Position numbers and translations under genes: made by a program. A stretch of DNA of 38,785 bases from Caulobacteraceae bacterium (GTDB lineage: Bacteria; Pseudomonadota; Alphaproteobacteria; Caulobacterales; Caulobacteraceae). The stretch spans positions 1 through 38,785 of the forward strand of contig CANJXI010000031.1 of NCBI GenBank assembly GCA_947478785.1, read 5' to 3'. Numbering within the stretch: the first letter of the stretch is position 1; the number at the start of each line of letters is the position of its first letter. The notes beneath the pieces are model-generated. The model searched no databases, had not been told where the DNA came from, and saw only the letters and a program-made list of their open reading frames with translations. Positions 16,158-24,512 of this stretch are shown here, piece after piece.

Positions 16158-18548
16158 TTGAATCCCCCCGAACGATGGGTCGCAATCGCCGGCGTCGCCG
16201 CGCTCAGCCTCATTGCGGCGGCGGGCGTGGCGGTGGCCATCTGGGCGGCCTGGCTGTTCCACGACATGCCCGACGCGGGCGACCTGGCCGATTACCACCC
16301 GCCGACCGCCACCCGCGCCTACGGCTGGGACGGCACCCTGATCGGTGAGTTCTCCCGCGAGCGGCGCATCTTCGTGCCCTACGACGCCATCAACCCGAAG
16401 CTTGCCCAGGCCTTCCTGGCGGCCGAGGATCACAACTTCTTCCGCCACTCCGGCCTCGACTACGCCGGCATGGTCCGCGCCGCGGCCAAGGACGTGGTCA
16501 ACCTGGCCCAGGGGCGGCGCCTGGAGAGCGGCTCGACGATCACCCAGCAGGTGGCCAAGAACATCCTGCTGACCAACGACGCCACCATCGGCCGCAAGCT
16601 GAAGGAGGCGCTGCTCGCCCAGCAGCTCGAGGGCACGCTCTCCAAGCAGCGGATTCTCGAGCTCTACTTGAACGAGATCTGGCTGGGCTACCGCTCCTAT
16701 GGCGTGGGAGCCGCGGCCTACAACTACTTCGGCAAGTCGATGAACGACCTCACCCTCGCCGAGTGCGCCTACCTGGCCTCCCTGCCGAAGGGCCCGGACA
16801 ACTACCACCCGATCCGCCGCAAGAAGCAGGCGATGGACCGGCGGAACTTCATCATCGACCAGATGGCCGACCTCGGCTGGGTCTCCCGCCAGCAGGCCGC
16901 CGCCGCCAAGGCCGAGGACCTGAAGGTCCAGCCCGAGCCCAGCCGCGCCAAGTACCGCGACGCCGACTATTTCGTGGAAGAGGTCCGACGCCGGGGCCTG
17001 GCCACGCTCGGCCCCCGGATCAACGAGGGCGGCTACTACATGCGCACCACGCTCGATCCCCGCATGCAGACCGCCGCCAAGGTCGCCCTGATGCACGGGC
17101 TCGAGACCTACGACCGCCGTCACGGCTGGCGCGGCGCCTGGGGGCATGTGACCACGCTGGACGGCTGGGAAGCGATCGCCAAGAAGCGCCCCAAGCCGGC
17201 CGAGCGTCCCGACTGGCGCGCCGCAGTCGTCACCGACGTGGCCGGCGGCGGGGTCCGCCTGCGCACCGTCGACGGCCAGGTGGGCTCGCTGGCAGCCGAG
17301 GACGTCGCCTGGGCCCGGCGCACCAAGGGCATCGGCGCGGGCGACCTGATCTTCGTGGCCCCCAACGACAAGGGCCCGGGCTTCCTGCTGAAACAGGTGC
17401 CGGCGGTGAACGGCGCCCTGGTGGCGCTGGAGCCGCACTCCGGCCGCGTGCTGGCCATGGTCGGCGGCTATTCCTTCTCGCTCTCCAGCTTCAACCGCGC
17501 CACCCAGGCGATGCGCCAGCCGGGCTCGGCCTTCAAGCCGATCGTCTACGCCACCGCGCTCGAGAACGGCTACACACCGGCCAGTGTGATCATGGACGCG
17601 CCGATCACGCTCTCGGGCGCCAACGGCCAGGCCTGGTCGCCCGAGAACTACGAGCACGACTATTACGGCCCGCTGCAGCTGCGCAAAGGCCTCGAGCTCT
17701 CCCGCAACGCCATGACCGTGCGCCTCGCCCAGGGCGTCGGCATGACCAAGATCGCCGCCAGCGCCGAGCGCCTGGGCGTGGTCACCAAGATGGACAAGGT
17801 GCTGGCCATGGCGCTGGGGGCCGGGGAGACCACGGTCTTCAAGCTGGCCGGCGCCTACGCCTCCTTCGTCAACGGCGGCAAGAAGGTGGAACCCCACCTG
17901 ATCGAGCTGGTCGAGGACCGCGAGGGCAAGACCATCCTGCGCGCCGATCACCGCGACTGCGACCGCTGCAACTCAGGCTTCAACGGTGACGAGAGCCCGC
18001 GCATCCCCGCCGCCGGCGCCCAGGTCTGGGACCCCGTGACCGCCTACCAGATCACCAGCATGCTGCAGGGCGTGGTCCAGCGCGGCACCGCCACCGCGGC
18101 CCTGGTGGTCGGCCGCCCGATCGGCGGCAAGACCGGCACCACCAACGACTTCCGCTCGGCCTGGTTCATGGGCTTCAGCCCGCAGATCGTGGTCGGCGTC
18201 TTCGTGGGCTTCGACGACAACCGCAGCCTGGGCTCCGGCGAGACCGGCGCGGTGGCCGCCGTGCCGATCTTCATCGACTTCATGCAGGAGGCGAAGAAGA
18301 GCTACGCGCCGGACGACTTCAAGGCGCCCTCGACCGCCAAGTTCGCCATGGTGCGCGGCATCCGCGAGGCCTTCCGGCCCGGCACCGAGCCGCGCGTCGC
18401 CACCGAGGCCGCGCCGGCCCCCGGCGGGCCGCAGCCCTACGCCAAGGTGTTCGGCCAGGGCCTCACCGGCGCGCCCAACGCCGCCGCCGCCGTCGCCCCG
18501 CCGCCGGCGCCCAAGAAGCCCGTCGAGGAGGTCACCGGCCTCTACTGA
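16158..18548 (+). CDS. mrcA: Penicillin-binding protein 1A, bifunctional transglycosylase/transpeptidase
   Basis: 796 residues when started at TTG 16158. One membrane anchor (about 8-32) is followed by a GT51 glycosyltransferase domain with catalytic Glu90 in AAEDHNFF, then ESGSTITQQVAKNIL and LELYLNEIWLG. An OB-like insert follows, then the transpeptidase domain with the S-x-x-K motif SAFK (Ser457, Lys460), the S-x-N motif SRN, and KTGT from Lys658. It polymerises and cross-links peptidoglycan in the periplasm. The start is uncertain: the frame is open back to a TAG at 16110 and contains only CTG or TTG starts, while an ATG at 16133 is in another frame. It precedes prfB by 66 bases, the usual alphaproteobacterial order. 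The C-terminus is Ala/Pro-rich. Confidence 0.94.
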   Translation: MNPPERWVAIAGVAALSLIAAAGVAVAIWAAWLFHDMPDAGDLADYHPPTATRAYGWDGTLIGEFSRERRIFVPYDAINPKLAQAFLAAEDHNFFRHSGLDYAGMVRAAAKDVVNLAQGRRLESGSTITQQVAKNILLTNDATIGRKLKEALLAQQLEGTLSKQRILELYLNEIWLGYRSYGVGAAAYNYFGKSMNDLTLAECAYLASLPKGPDNYHPIRRKKQAMDRRNFIIDQMADLGWVSRQQAAAAKAEDLKVQPEPSRAKYRDADYFVEEVRRRGLATLGPRINEGGYYMRTTLDPRMQTAAKVALMHGLETYDRRHGWRGAWGHVTTLDGWEAIAKKRPKPAERPDWRAAVVTDVAGGGVRLRTVDGQVGSLAAEDVAWARRTKGIGAGDLIFVAPNDKGPGFLLKQVPAVNGALVALEPHSGRVLAMVGGYSFSLSSFNRATQAMRQPGSAFKPIVYATALENGYTPASVIMDAPITLSGANGQAWSPENYEHDYYGPLQLRKGLELSRNAMTVRLAQGVGMTKIAASAERLGVVTKMDKVLAMALGAGETTVFKLAGAYASFVNGGKKVEPHLIELVEDREGKTILRADHRDCDRCNSGFNGDESPRIPAAGAQVWDPVTAYQITSMLQGVVQRGTATAALVVGRPIGGKTGTTNDFRSAWFMGFSPQIVVGVFVGFDDNRSLGSGETGAVAAVPIFIDFMQEAKKSYAPDDFKAPSTAKFAMVRGIREAFRPGTEPRVATEAAPAPGGPQPYAKVFGQGLTGAPNAAAAVAPPPAPKKPVEEVTGLY

Positions 18549-18614
18549 TCGCAACCTTGTGCTGAAGCCCCGCGCGGCCTATCTGGCGCGACCTGACCGT
18601 TCCGGAGTGTTCCC

Positions 18615-19740
18615 ATGAGATTGGATGTCGAGGCCGCCAAGGCTGACATCGAGCAGTCGATCGACCTGCTCAGGAGGCGTCTTTGACTGGGAGCCTTCGC
18701 TCCGCAAGCTCGATGAACTGAACGCCCGCGTCGAAGACCCGACGCTCTGGGACGACGCCACCGCCGCCCAGGCCCTGATGCGCGAGCGCACCCGCCTGGC
18801 CTCGGCCGTGGAGGCCGTGAAATCGCTCGAGCGCGATCTCGCCGACGCCCTTGGCTACGCCGAGATGGCCGACGAGGATGGCGACGAGGCGGCGCTGGAG
18901 GAAGCCCGCGTCCAGCTTCGCGCCATCAAGGAGCGCGGCGGCCGCGCCGAACTGGAAGCCCTGCTTTCGGGCGAGGCCGACGGCAACGACGCCTTCGTCG
19001 AGATCAACTCCGGGGCCGGCGGCACGGAGTCCTGCGACTGGGCCGGCATGCTGCTGCGCATGTACACCCGCTGGGCCCAGGCCCACGGCATGGCCGTGGA
19101 TTTCCTGGAGGAGACCTCCGGCGACCAGGCGGGGATCAAGTCCGTCACCCTGCAGGTCAAGGGCCCCAACGCTTACGGCTGGCTGAAGACCGAGGGCGGG
19201 GTCCACCGCCTGGTCCGCATCTCGCCCTTCGACTCGGCCGCCAAGCGTCACACCAGCTTCGCCTCGGTCTGGGTCTATCCGGTGGTCGACGACGACATCG
19301 TCATCGACATCAACCCGGCCGATGTGCGGACCGACACCTACCGGGCCTCCGGGGCCGGCGGCCAGCACATCAACAAGACCGACTCGGCGGTGCGCCTCAC
19401 CCACATCCCGACCGGCGTGGCCGTCGCCTGCCAGGCCGGCCGCTCGCAGCACCAGAACCGGGAGGAGGCCTGGAAGATGCTGCGCGCCCGGCTCTATGAA
19501 CTGGAGCTCCAGAAGCGCGAAGCCGCCCAGCAGGCGCTGGAGGACCAGAAGACCGACATCGGCTGGGGCCACCAGATCCGCAGCTACGTCCTGCAGCCCT
19601 ACCAGATGGTCAAGGACCTGCGCACCGACGTGGAGACCTCCGACAGCCAGGGCGTGCTCGACGGCGACCTCGACCAGTTCATGGGCGCCGCGCTTGCCCA
19701 GCGCGTCGGCGCCACCCGCGACGCCAAGGACGAGGCGTAG
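18615..19740 (+). CDS. prfB: Peptide chain release factor 2, +1 programmed frameshift
   Basis: The product is about 374 residues and is encoded in two frames: 18615-18683 (23 codons from ATG) and, after skipping T18684, 18685-19740. The first frame ends in CTT TGA; a +1 slip gives Leu-Asp-Trp-Glu-Pro, the normal RF2 sequence. RF2 recognises UGA and UAA: the SPF discriminator is at 203-205 and the peptidyl-tRNA hydrolysis motif GGQ at 248-250, close to the E. coli positions. The internal UGA makes synthesis self-limiting: high RF2 terminates, low RF2 allows slippage. A GGAG lies about 7 bases before the start. The gene is downstream of mrcA and convergent with the bactofilin gene. A single-frame annotation would wrongly trim or replace its N-terminus. 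Confidence 0.96.
18672..18687 (+). promoter_or_regulatory. prfB recoding site (+1 frameshift signal)
   Basis: AGGAGG (18672-18677), a 3-base spacer CGT, then CTT TGA C (18681-18687). This is the same layout as the E. coli RF2 site: an internal Shine-Dalgarno three bases from the slippery CUU, then a UGA followed by C, the weakest UGA context. The SD-anti-SD pairing pushes the ribosome into the +1 frame when RF2 is scarce. Confidence 0.95.
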
Positions 19741-19742
19741 GA

Positions 19743-19917
19743 CCTCCTCTCCCCCGCGCAGCGAGAGGCAGAGGGTAGGGAGAGGGCGGCTCGGCCTCTC
19801 GAATTCCACCGAAGTTCGGCGAGCGTCCACCCTGGTGCTGGCTGAGCATCAGCGCGAGCCGCGTTCCACGCGCCTCTCTCCCGGCCTCTCCCTCTCGCTT
19901 CGCGGGGGAGAGGAGGG
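19743..19917. repeat. Imperfect long inverted repeat, REP-like, between prfB and bactofilin
   Basis: A left arm of about 45 bases (19743-19787, starting CCTCCTCTCCCCCGCG) is the near reverse complement of a right arm at 19873-19917 (ending CGCGGGGGAGAGGAGG), with about 85 bases between. The arms are pyrimidine- and purine-rich and look like the palindromic intergenic repeats common in Caulobacterales genomes. Lying between convergent genes, it could act as a terminator in both directions. Confidence 0.65.
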
Positions 19918-19925
19918 CGCTATGC

Positions 19926-20345
19926 CTACTCCGCCGAGATCGCCAGCGGCTCGGCCGTCGCGGGAGTCTCGAACTTCAGGCTGCGGCCCTCGAAGTGGGC
20001 GCCCAGTTCGATGGCCAGCTGGGCGTGGGTGATGTCGCCCTCCACCCGCGATCCGGCGTAGAGTTTCACCGACTTGGCGGTCACCGTGCCAATCACCCGG
20101 CCACGGATCTCGACGATCTCGGCCTCGATCGAGCCCTCGACCAGGCCGGTTTCGCCGATGGTCAGTTCTCGCACCCGCATGTCGCCGCGCAGGGCGCCGT
20201 TCAGGTGCACGTCGCCGTCGCTGGCCAGGTCGCCCTGCAGGGTGACGTTCTCGGCCACCAGGGAGGCGGCGATGGGTTTGCGGGGCGCGGCTTCGGCGCC
20301 GTCGGCGCGCGGGGCGGGGGAGCGGTTAGCCGGCTTGCTGAACAT
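19926..20345 (-). CDS. bacA: Bactofilin (polymer-forming cytoskeletal protein)
   Basis: 139 residues from the ATG at 20345. A short disordered, Pro/Arg/Ala-rich N-terminal tail (1-30) precedes a right-handed beta-helix domain (about 35-125), in which hydrophobic and Gly residues recur on a roughly six-residue periodicity (for example VTLQGDLASDGDVHLNGAL and VEIRGRVIGTVTAKSVKLYA). Bactofilins polymerise without nucleotide into filaments that often lie under the membrane and position cell-wall enzymes. The start overlaps the end of the M23 peptidase gene by 20 bases. This bactofilin-M23 pair (BacA-LmdC) is known from stalk-forming and other bacteria, where the two act together in localised peptidoglycan remodelling. 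The symbol is by family and context. Confidence 0.9.
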   Translation of the reverse strand: MFSKPANRSPAPRADGAEAAPRKPIAASLVAENVTLQGDLASDGDVHLNGALRGDMRVRELTIGETGLVEGSIEAEIVEIRGRVIGTVTAKSVKLYAGSRVEGDITHAQLAIELGAHFEGRSLKFETPATAEPLAISAE

Positions 20346-21480
20346 AGGCGCCTGCCTTGACGAAACGGGCCGGGTTCTGGACGCGGCCGTTGACCCACAC
20401 CTCATAGTGCAGGTGGGTGCCGGTCGACCGGCCGGTGGAGCCCATGCCGCCCAGCCGCTGGCCGACCGCCACGCGCTGGCCCGGTGTCACGGCGATGGCG
20501 GCCAGGTGGGCGTAGCGGGTCTTGAACCCCCGGCCGTGGTCGACCTCGACGGTGTTGCCATAGCCCGAGCGCACGCCGGTGAACGACACCACGCCGGGCG
20601 CCGTCGAATAGATCGGCGTCATCCGCCCGCCCGGGAAGTCGAGGCCGGAATGGAAGGCGGGGCGGCTGGTGAAGGGGTCGAAGCGCACGCCGAAGCCGCT
20701 CGACTGGTCGGGCGATGTGGTGGGCCGGGCGAACGGCAGCTCCTGGGCCGCGTCGGTCAGCGCGCGCGCCTCCGACAGGTCGGTGGCGGCGTGCTGGATC
20801 CGGTCGGCGAAGTCGTCGTCCACGTCCAGCACCGCGGCCAGGGCGCGCGGGTCCCGCGACTCGATCAGCGGCCCGCCCAGCGAGCCGCCCTTGGGCATGT
20901 AGCTGGCGGGCGTCAGGCCGGCCAGGCGGAACGCCAGGCGCAGGCGGTCGGCCCGGCTCTTGGCGAAGCTGTCGGCCGCCTCCAGCAGCTGTTCCTGGCC
21001 CACGCGGACCAGTTCGACGCGGCGGGCGGGATTGGCGTCGGCGGCGGCGAGCGCGCGGTTGATCGCCGGGGTCAGCGCCTGGGCCGCGCCGGGCGCGCCC
21101 TTCAGGTCGGTGAGCAGCAGCGCCAGCGCCGCGTGGCGCTTCTCCACCACCATGCCCAGTTCCTGGTTGGCGCCGCCCGAGGCGTTGAGCTGGGCGACGG
21201 CAGTGTCCAGGCGGGCCTGGCGGTCGGCCACCCAGCGTTCGGACTGGGCCTTCACCTTGGCGATCTCGCGGTCGGCCGACGAGGCCGACAGCGCATTGAC
21301 CAGCATCGCCGCGCTGCAGACTCCCATCCACAGCGCCGCGGCCGCCACCCCGCTGGCGGCGACCATCTGCTTGCGGCGGGTGAGCACATAGCCCTTCATC
21401 TCCCCGCCCGAGCGGACATAGAGATGCCGTTCCGGAAACAGCTCGTCGAGCATGCGGCGTAGGCGCGCCAGGCGTGTCAT
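20326..21480 (-). CDS. M23 peptidoglycan endopeptidase, bactofilin partner (LmdC-like)
   Basis: 384 residues. A basic cytoplasmic tail of about 38 residues is followed by one membrane segment (about 39-63). A periplasmic region rich in Ala, Glu and Arg with coiled-coil character covers about 70-200. The LytM/M23 domain (about 260-375) has zinc ligands in HSGLD (H-x3-D) and HLHYEV (H-x-H), so it should be active. It cuts peptidoglycan cross-links. The cytoplasmic tail is the part that would contact bactofilin filaments, as described for LmdC. The downstream bactofilin gene overlaps its end by 20 bases, which indicates translational coupling. Transcription probably starts in the region near 21500. 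Confidence 0.88.
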   Translation of the reverse strand: MTRLARLRRMLDELFPERHLYVRSGGEMKGYVLTRRKQMVAASGVAAAALWMGVCSAAMLVNALSASSADREIAKVKAQSERWVADRQARLDTAVAQLNASGGANQELGMVVEKRHAALALLLTDLKGAPGAAQALTPAINRALAAADANPARRVELVRVGQEQLLEAADSFAKSRADRLRLAFRLAGLTPASYMPKGGSLGGPLIESRDPRALAAVLDVDDDFADRIQHAATDLSEARALTDAAQELPFARPTTSPDQSSGFGVRFDPFTSRPAFHSGLDFPGGRMTPIYSTAPGVVSFTGVRSGYGNTVEVDHGRGFKTRYAHLAAIAVTPGQRVAVGQRLGGMGSTGRSTGTHLHYEVWVNGRVQNPARFVKAGAYVQQAG

Positions 21481-21553
21481 ATGTGCGCTTAGGTCCCCGA
21501 CCCCCGTTGGACCCGGCGATATGTGACGAGAATGTCAGACAGGGCAAGCCGCT

Positions 21554-21573
21554 TTGCGCCACATGTGGCGCAA
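21554..21573. promoter_or_regulatory. Perfect 20-base palindrome, candidate operator
   Basis: TTGCGCCACATGTGGCGCAA is a perfect palindrome with no spacer, 74 bases upstream of the M23 peptidase start. There is no T-run, and the arms touch without a loop, so a protein-binding site for a dimeric regulator is more likely than a terminator. The regulator is unknown. Confidence 0.5.
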
Positions 21574-21747
21574 GCCTAACGCCGGCAGAATGCCGCCGGT
21601 TCCGTTAACGAACGCTGAACGTGGTTTGGACATTCGTCCATCCGCCGGCAAAGCCCTGCCGCACAAAGACTTCCAGCGCGTCTTTCCGGCCACAGCCCAC
21701 TGGGCCGGTCGGCATCCCCAGGTGCGACCCCAGGCCGCGCCTAAGAT

Positions 21748-21903
21748 CCTCCCTCGTCGCGAAGACGGCGGGGGAGGTGGATCGGCGCGGATACGCGACG
21801 AGACGGAGGGGGCGCAAGGCGCCAAACGCAGTGGACGCCGCCTCGCGCCCCCTCCGTCGGCTTCGCCGCCACCTCCCTCTCGCTCTGCGCCGCAGGGGAG
21901 GAG
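21748..21903. repeat. Long inverted repeat, REP-like, downstream of bcp
   Basis: GACGGAGGGGGCGC (21802-21815) is matched perfectly by GCGCCCCCTCCGTC (21845-21858), and outer arms (CCTCCCTCGTCGCG at the left, a CCCTCTCGCT...GGGGAGG stretch at the right) also pair imperfectly. It shares the CTCCCTCTCGCT and GGGGAGGAG words with the repeat at 19743-19917, so both probably belong to one dispersed intergenic family. It ends 13 bases before the bcp stop codon and may end its transcript. Confidence 0.6.
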
Positions 21904-21916
21904 CAAACGCTCAGCC

Positions 21917-22378
21917 CTACAGCGCCTTCGCCGCGTCCAGCACCGCCTGGGCGTGCCCGGCGACCTTCACCTTGCGCCAGATCTTCTTCACCACGCCGTC
22001 CTTGATCAGGAAGGTGGAGCGGTCGATGCCCATGTATTCCCGCCCGTACAGCTTCTTCTCCACCCAGCTGCCGTAACGCTCGATCACCGCGCCCTCGGGG
22101 TCGGCGCCCAGGGGAATGGTCAGGCCGTACTTCGCCACGAAGCCCGCGTGCCGCTTCACGCTGTCCTTGGAGACGCCCACCACGGCCACGCCGGCCTTGG
22201 CGAACTCGGGGGCCAGCGCGCTGAAGTCCTTGGCCTCGGTGGTGCAGCCCGGCGTGTCGTCCTTCGGATAGAAGTAGAGCACCAGCGTCTTGCCCTTGAA
22301 GTCGCCCAGCCGGATGGGCCCATCGGCGCCCGCCAGCTCGAAGTCGGGCGCGGCCGCGCCCTCGGTGGGTCCACTCAT
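21917..22378 (-). CDS. bcp: Thioredoxin-dependent peroxiredoxin, Bcp/PrxQ type
   Basis: 153 residues, the usual length. The protein is a soluble cytoplasmic peroxiredoxin that reduces H2O2 and organic hydroperoxides. The peroxidatic cysteine is Cys45 in YPKDDTPGCTTEAKDF. Many Bcp/PrxQ proteins have a resolving Cys five residues later (C-x4-C); here that position is Lys50 and there is no other Cys, so it should work as a 1-Cys type enzyme needing an external thiol. The conserved Arg region (DRSTFLIKDG) is present. It starts 10 bases after the tyrS stop and is likely cotranscribed with tyrS, leftward. Confidence 0.94.
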   Translation of the reverse strand: MSGPTEGAAAPDFELAGADGPIRLGDFKGKTLVLYFYPKDDTPGCTTEAKDFSALAPEFAKAGVAVVGVSKDSVKRHAGFVAKYGLTIPLGADPEGAVIERYGSWVEKKLYGREYMGIDRSTFLIKDGVVKKIWRKVKVAGHAQAVLDAAKAL

Positions 22379-22388
22379 CGAAGTCTCC

Positions 22389-23711
22389 TCAAACCGGTTT
22401 CACCAGGACAATCTTCTTCTTGCCGGCGGCCAGCTTGACCACGCCGTCCACCAGGTCGGCCGCCGTGACCGCGCGGTTGGCGTCCATCTCCGCCTTGTCG
22501 TTGACCCTCAGGCCGCCGCCCTGCGCCAGGCGCCTCGCCTCGCCGCGCGAACCCGCCAGTCCGACCGCCTCGGCGAGCGCCGCCAGCACGATCCCTGCGT
22601 CCAGCGCGGCGGCCGGAACCTCGTGTGTCGGCAGGTCATCGGACAGGCTGCCGCGCTCGAAGGCCGCTTCTGCAGCCGCCGCAGCCTTGCCCGCTTCCTC
22701 GGCCCCGTGAAGCAGCGCCGTCGCGGCGTTGGCCAGCACCTTCTTGGCCTCGTTGATCTCCGCCCCCGGCAACGCCTCCAGCCGCGCCGCCTCGTCCAGC
22801 GGCAGGTCAGTGAACAGCCGCAGGAACCGGCCGACATCGGCGTCCTCGGTGTTCCGCCAGAACTGCCAGTAGTCGTAGGGGCTCCGCATGTCGGCGTTCA
22901 GCCAGACCGCGCCCTGCGCCGTCTTGCCCATCTTCGCGCCGGACGATGTCGCCAAGAGCGGGGTGGTCAGGCCGAACGCCGGCTTCTGGTCCACCCGCCG
23001 GATCAGCTCCACCCCGTTCAGGATGTTTCCCCACTGGTCCGACCCGCCCATCTGCAGCACGCAGCCGTGGCGGCGGTTCAGCTCCAGGAAGTCGGTGGCC
23101 TGCATCAGCATGTAGTTGAATTCGATGAAGGTCAGCGGCTGCTCGCGGTCGAGCCGCAGCTTCACCGAGTCGAACGCCAGCATCCGGTTGATCGTGAAGT
23201 GGACCCCGTACTCGCGCAGGAAATCGATGTAGCCGAGCTTCGACAGCCACTCGTCGTTGTCGACCATTATGGCGTCGGTCGGCCCGTCGCCGAAGGTCAG
23301 GAATTTTTCGAAGACGGTTCGGATCGAAGCGATGTTCGCCTTAATATCCGCATCGGTCAGCAGTTTGCGGCTCTCGTCCTTGCCGGACGGGTCGCCGACC
23401 TTTGTCGTGCCGCCACCCATCACCACGATTGGCTTATGGCCCGCCTGCTGCAGGCGCCGCAGCATCATGATCTGAATGAGACTGCCGACGTGCAGCGAGG
23501 AAGCCGTGGCGTCGAAGCCGATGTATCCGGCGACCACGCCGTTGCTCGCCGCGGCGTCCAGTTCCTCCGGATGGGTGATCTGGTGGATGTAGCCGCGCGC
23601 CTGCAACACCTTGAGGAACTCGGACTTGAAGGCAGGGTCGGACATCGCGGGAATCTCGGGACTTCGGTCGCCGGGCTCTAGCACGGCGGCGCCGGACAAT
23701 TCGAGTGACAT
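22389..23711 (-). CDS. tyrS: Tyrosyl-tRNA synthetase
   Basis: 440 residues from the ATG at 23711. This is a class I synthetase that charges tRNA-Tyr. The HIGH-type motif is SSLHVGSL, the tyrosine-binding region follows with [13 protein letters not shown], the KMSKS-type loop is AKMGKT, and an S4 RNA-binding domain lies in the last 80 residues. Two starts are possible. ATG 23711 has AAGGAG six bases upstream, the best ribosome site, and adds 22 residues. ATG 23645 (Met-Ser-Asp-Pro-Ala-Phe-Lys) matches the usual family N-terminus but has no clear ribosome site. I took the upstream one. bcp follows 10 bases later in the same direction. Confidence 0.95.
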   Translation of the reverse strand: MSLELSGAAVLEPGDRSPEIPAMSDPAFKSEFLKVLQARGYIHQITHPEELDAAASNGVVAGYIGFDATASSLHVGSLIQIMMLRRLQQAGHKPIVVMGGGTTKVGDPSGKDESRKLLTDADIKANIASIRTVFEKFLTFGDGPTDAIMVDNDEWLSKLGYIDFLREYGVHFTINRMLAFDSVKLRLDREQPLTFIEFNYMLMQATDFLELNRRHGCVLQMGGSDQWGNILNGVELIRRVDQKPAFGLTTPLLATSSGAKMGKTAQGAVWLNADMRSPYDYWQFWRNTEDADVGRFLRLFTDLPLDEAARLEALPGAEINEAKKVLANAATALLHGAEEAGKAAAAAEAAFERGSLSDDLPTHEVPAAALDAGIVLAALAEAVGLAGSRGEARRLAQGGGLRVNDKAEMDANRAVTAADLVDGVVKLAAGKKKIVLVKPV

Positions 23712-23966
23712 GGCAGGCTCCTTGGTTCGAAGTCGGCCGGCGCGATGGGAGGTCTGGAAGCGCGCCGGCCGGGTTGGCGGGCGCGAGGGATCGGCCGCCT
23801 GCTACGAGGGCAGGCGGTAATAGCGTCCGAAGCGGGCGATCTTTCCGATCATCCCGCAACATTACCGGCTGGGGCCGCGAGCGGTCAAGCGGGCGGCGGT
23901 AGGTCGAAAAAACTTGACTTCGGAGGATGGATCGTTCACTGTTTGTTCGTGCAAAATGAAGCCGAC

Positions 23967-24500
23967 ATGACCCAACGCCACGCCGCCATCCTGGCGGAGG
24001 TGGCCGAGATTTGCCTGGAGTCCGTACGCGATCTCGCCGTCCGCCAGAAAGACGCCGACGATCCCGAACAGGCGGCCCTCCTGGCCGGCGCCCTGCACAA
24101 GGTCAGCCGGTCGCTCCGCCAGACCCTGGCGCTGGAAGCCCGTCTGGTCCGCGAAGCACAGCGCGCCCTGCGCGAGGATCGCGACGACGCGGTGAAACAG
24201 CGGACCTTCCAGACCCAGGTGCGCCGGGCCAAGGTCAAGAGCGCGCTGAACCAGCTCGTCTGGAACGAATACGAGGGCGACGAAGCCGAGGCTTGGGAAA
24301 TGGCCGTCGGCGAATGCCTCGACGACGAGGAACTGGTCGACAGCTTCACCACCGAACCCCTCGACACCCAGGTCGAGCGCATCCGCAAGTCCATAGGCCT
24401 GGGCGAGCCTGAGCCGCCACCGCCGGCCCCCGAGCCGGCCCCGGGACCGGACCGAGTCCCCCCGCCCATCGACGACGACTGCTGGCGAAGCTCGGCGTAA
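23967..24500 (+). CDS. Unrecognised helical protein with proline-rich tail
   Basis: 177 residues from the ATG at 23967; a GTG at 23949 in the same frame could also start it. I do not recognise the family. Residues 1-145 are predicted helical, strongly charged and rich in Ala, Leu, Arg and Glu, without a signal peptide or membrane segment. Residues 150-170 are a Pro/Glu/Ala tail with runs of four and three prolines, ending in DDDCWRSSA. A TTGACT at 23914-23919 in a locally AT-richer stretch may be the -35 box; I see no convincing -10. The gene is divergent from tyrS and convergent with efp. It is probably a real conserved Caulobacterales gene, judging from codon-like composition and the clean frame. 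Confidence 0.7.
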   Translation: MTQRHAAILAEVAEICLESVRDLAVRQKDADDPEQAALLAGALHKVSRSLRQTLALEARLVREAQRALREDRDDAVKQRTFQTQVRRAKVKSALNQLVWNEYEGDEAEAWEMAVGECLDDEELVDSFTTEPLDTQVERIRKSIGLGEPEPPPPAPEPAPGPDRVPPPIDDDCWRSSA

Positions 24501-24512
24501 AGATATCCGCTC

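Larger units (their letters stand above)
21481..21916. other. Intergenic region upstream of the M23 peptidase gene
   Basis: 436 bases between the M23 peptidase start and the bcp stop. I see no gene. It holds a 20-base perfect palindrome at 21554-21573 and a long REP-like inverted repeat at 21748-21903, each listed separately. The bases between about 21480 and 21640 are the likely promoter region of the leftward M23-bactofilin operon. Confidence 0.6.

Noticed and set aside
15960..17951. Leftward open frame of 663 codons over mrcA
   Set aside because: Antisense shadow; PBP1A motifs on the plus strand are all intact.
18615..18686. Reading prfB as a pseudogene because of the TGA at codon 24
   Set aside because: The context AGGAGG-CGT-CTT-TGA-C is the known RF2 recoding signal and the downstream frame is intact.
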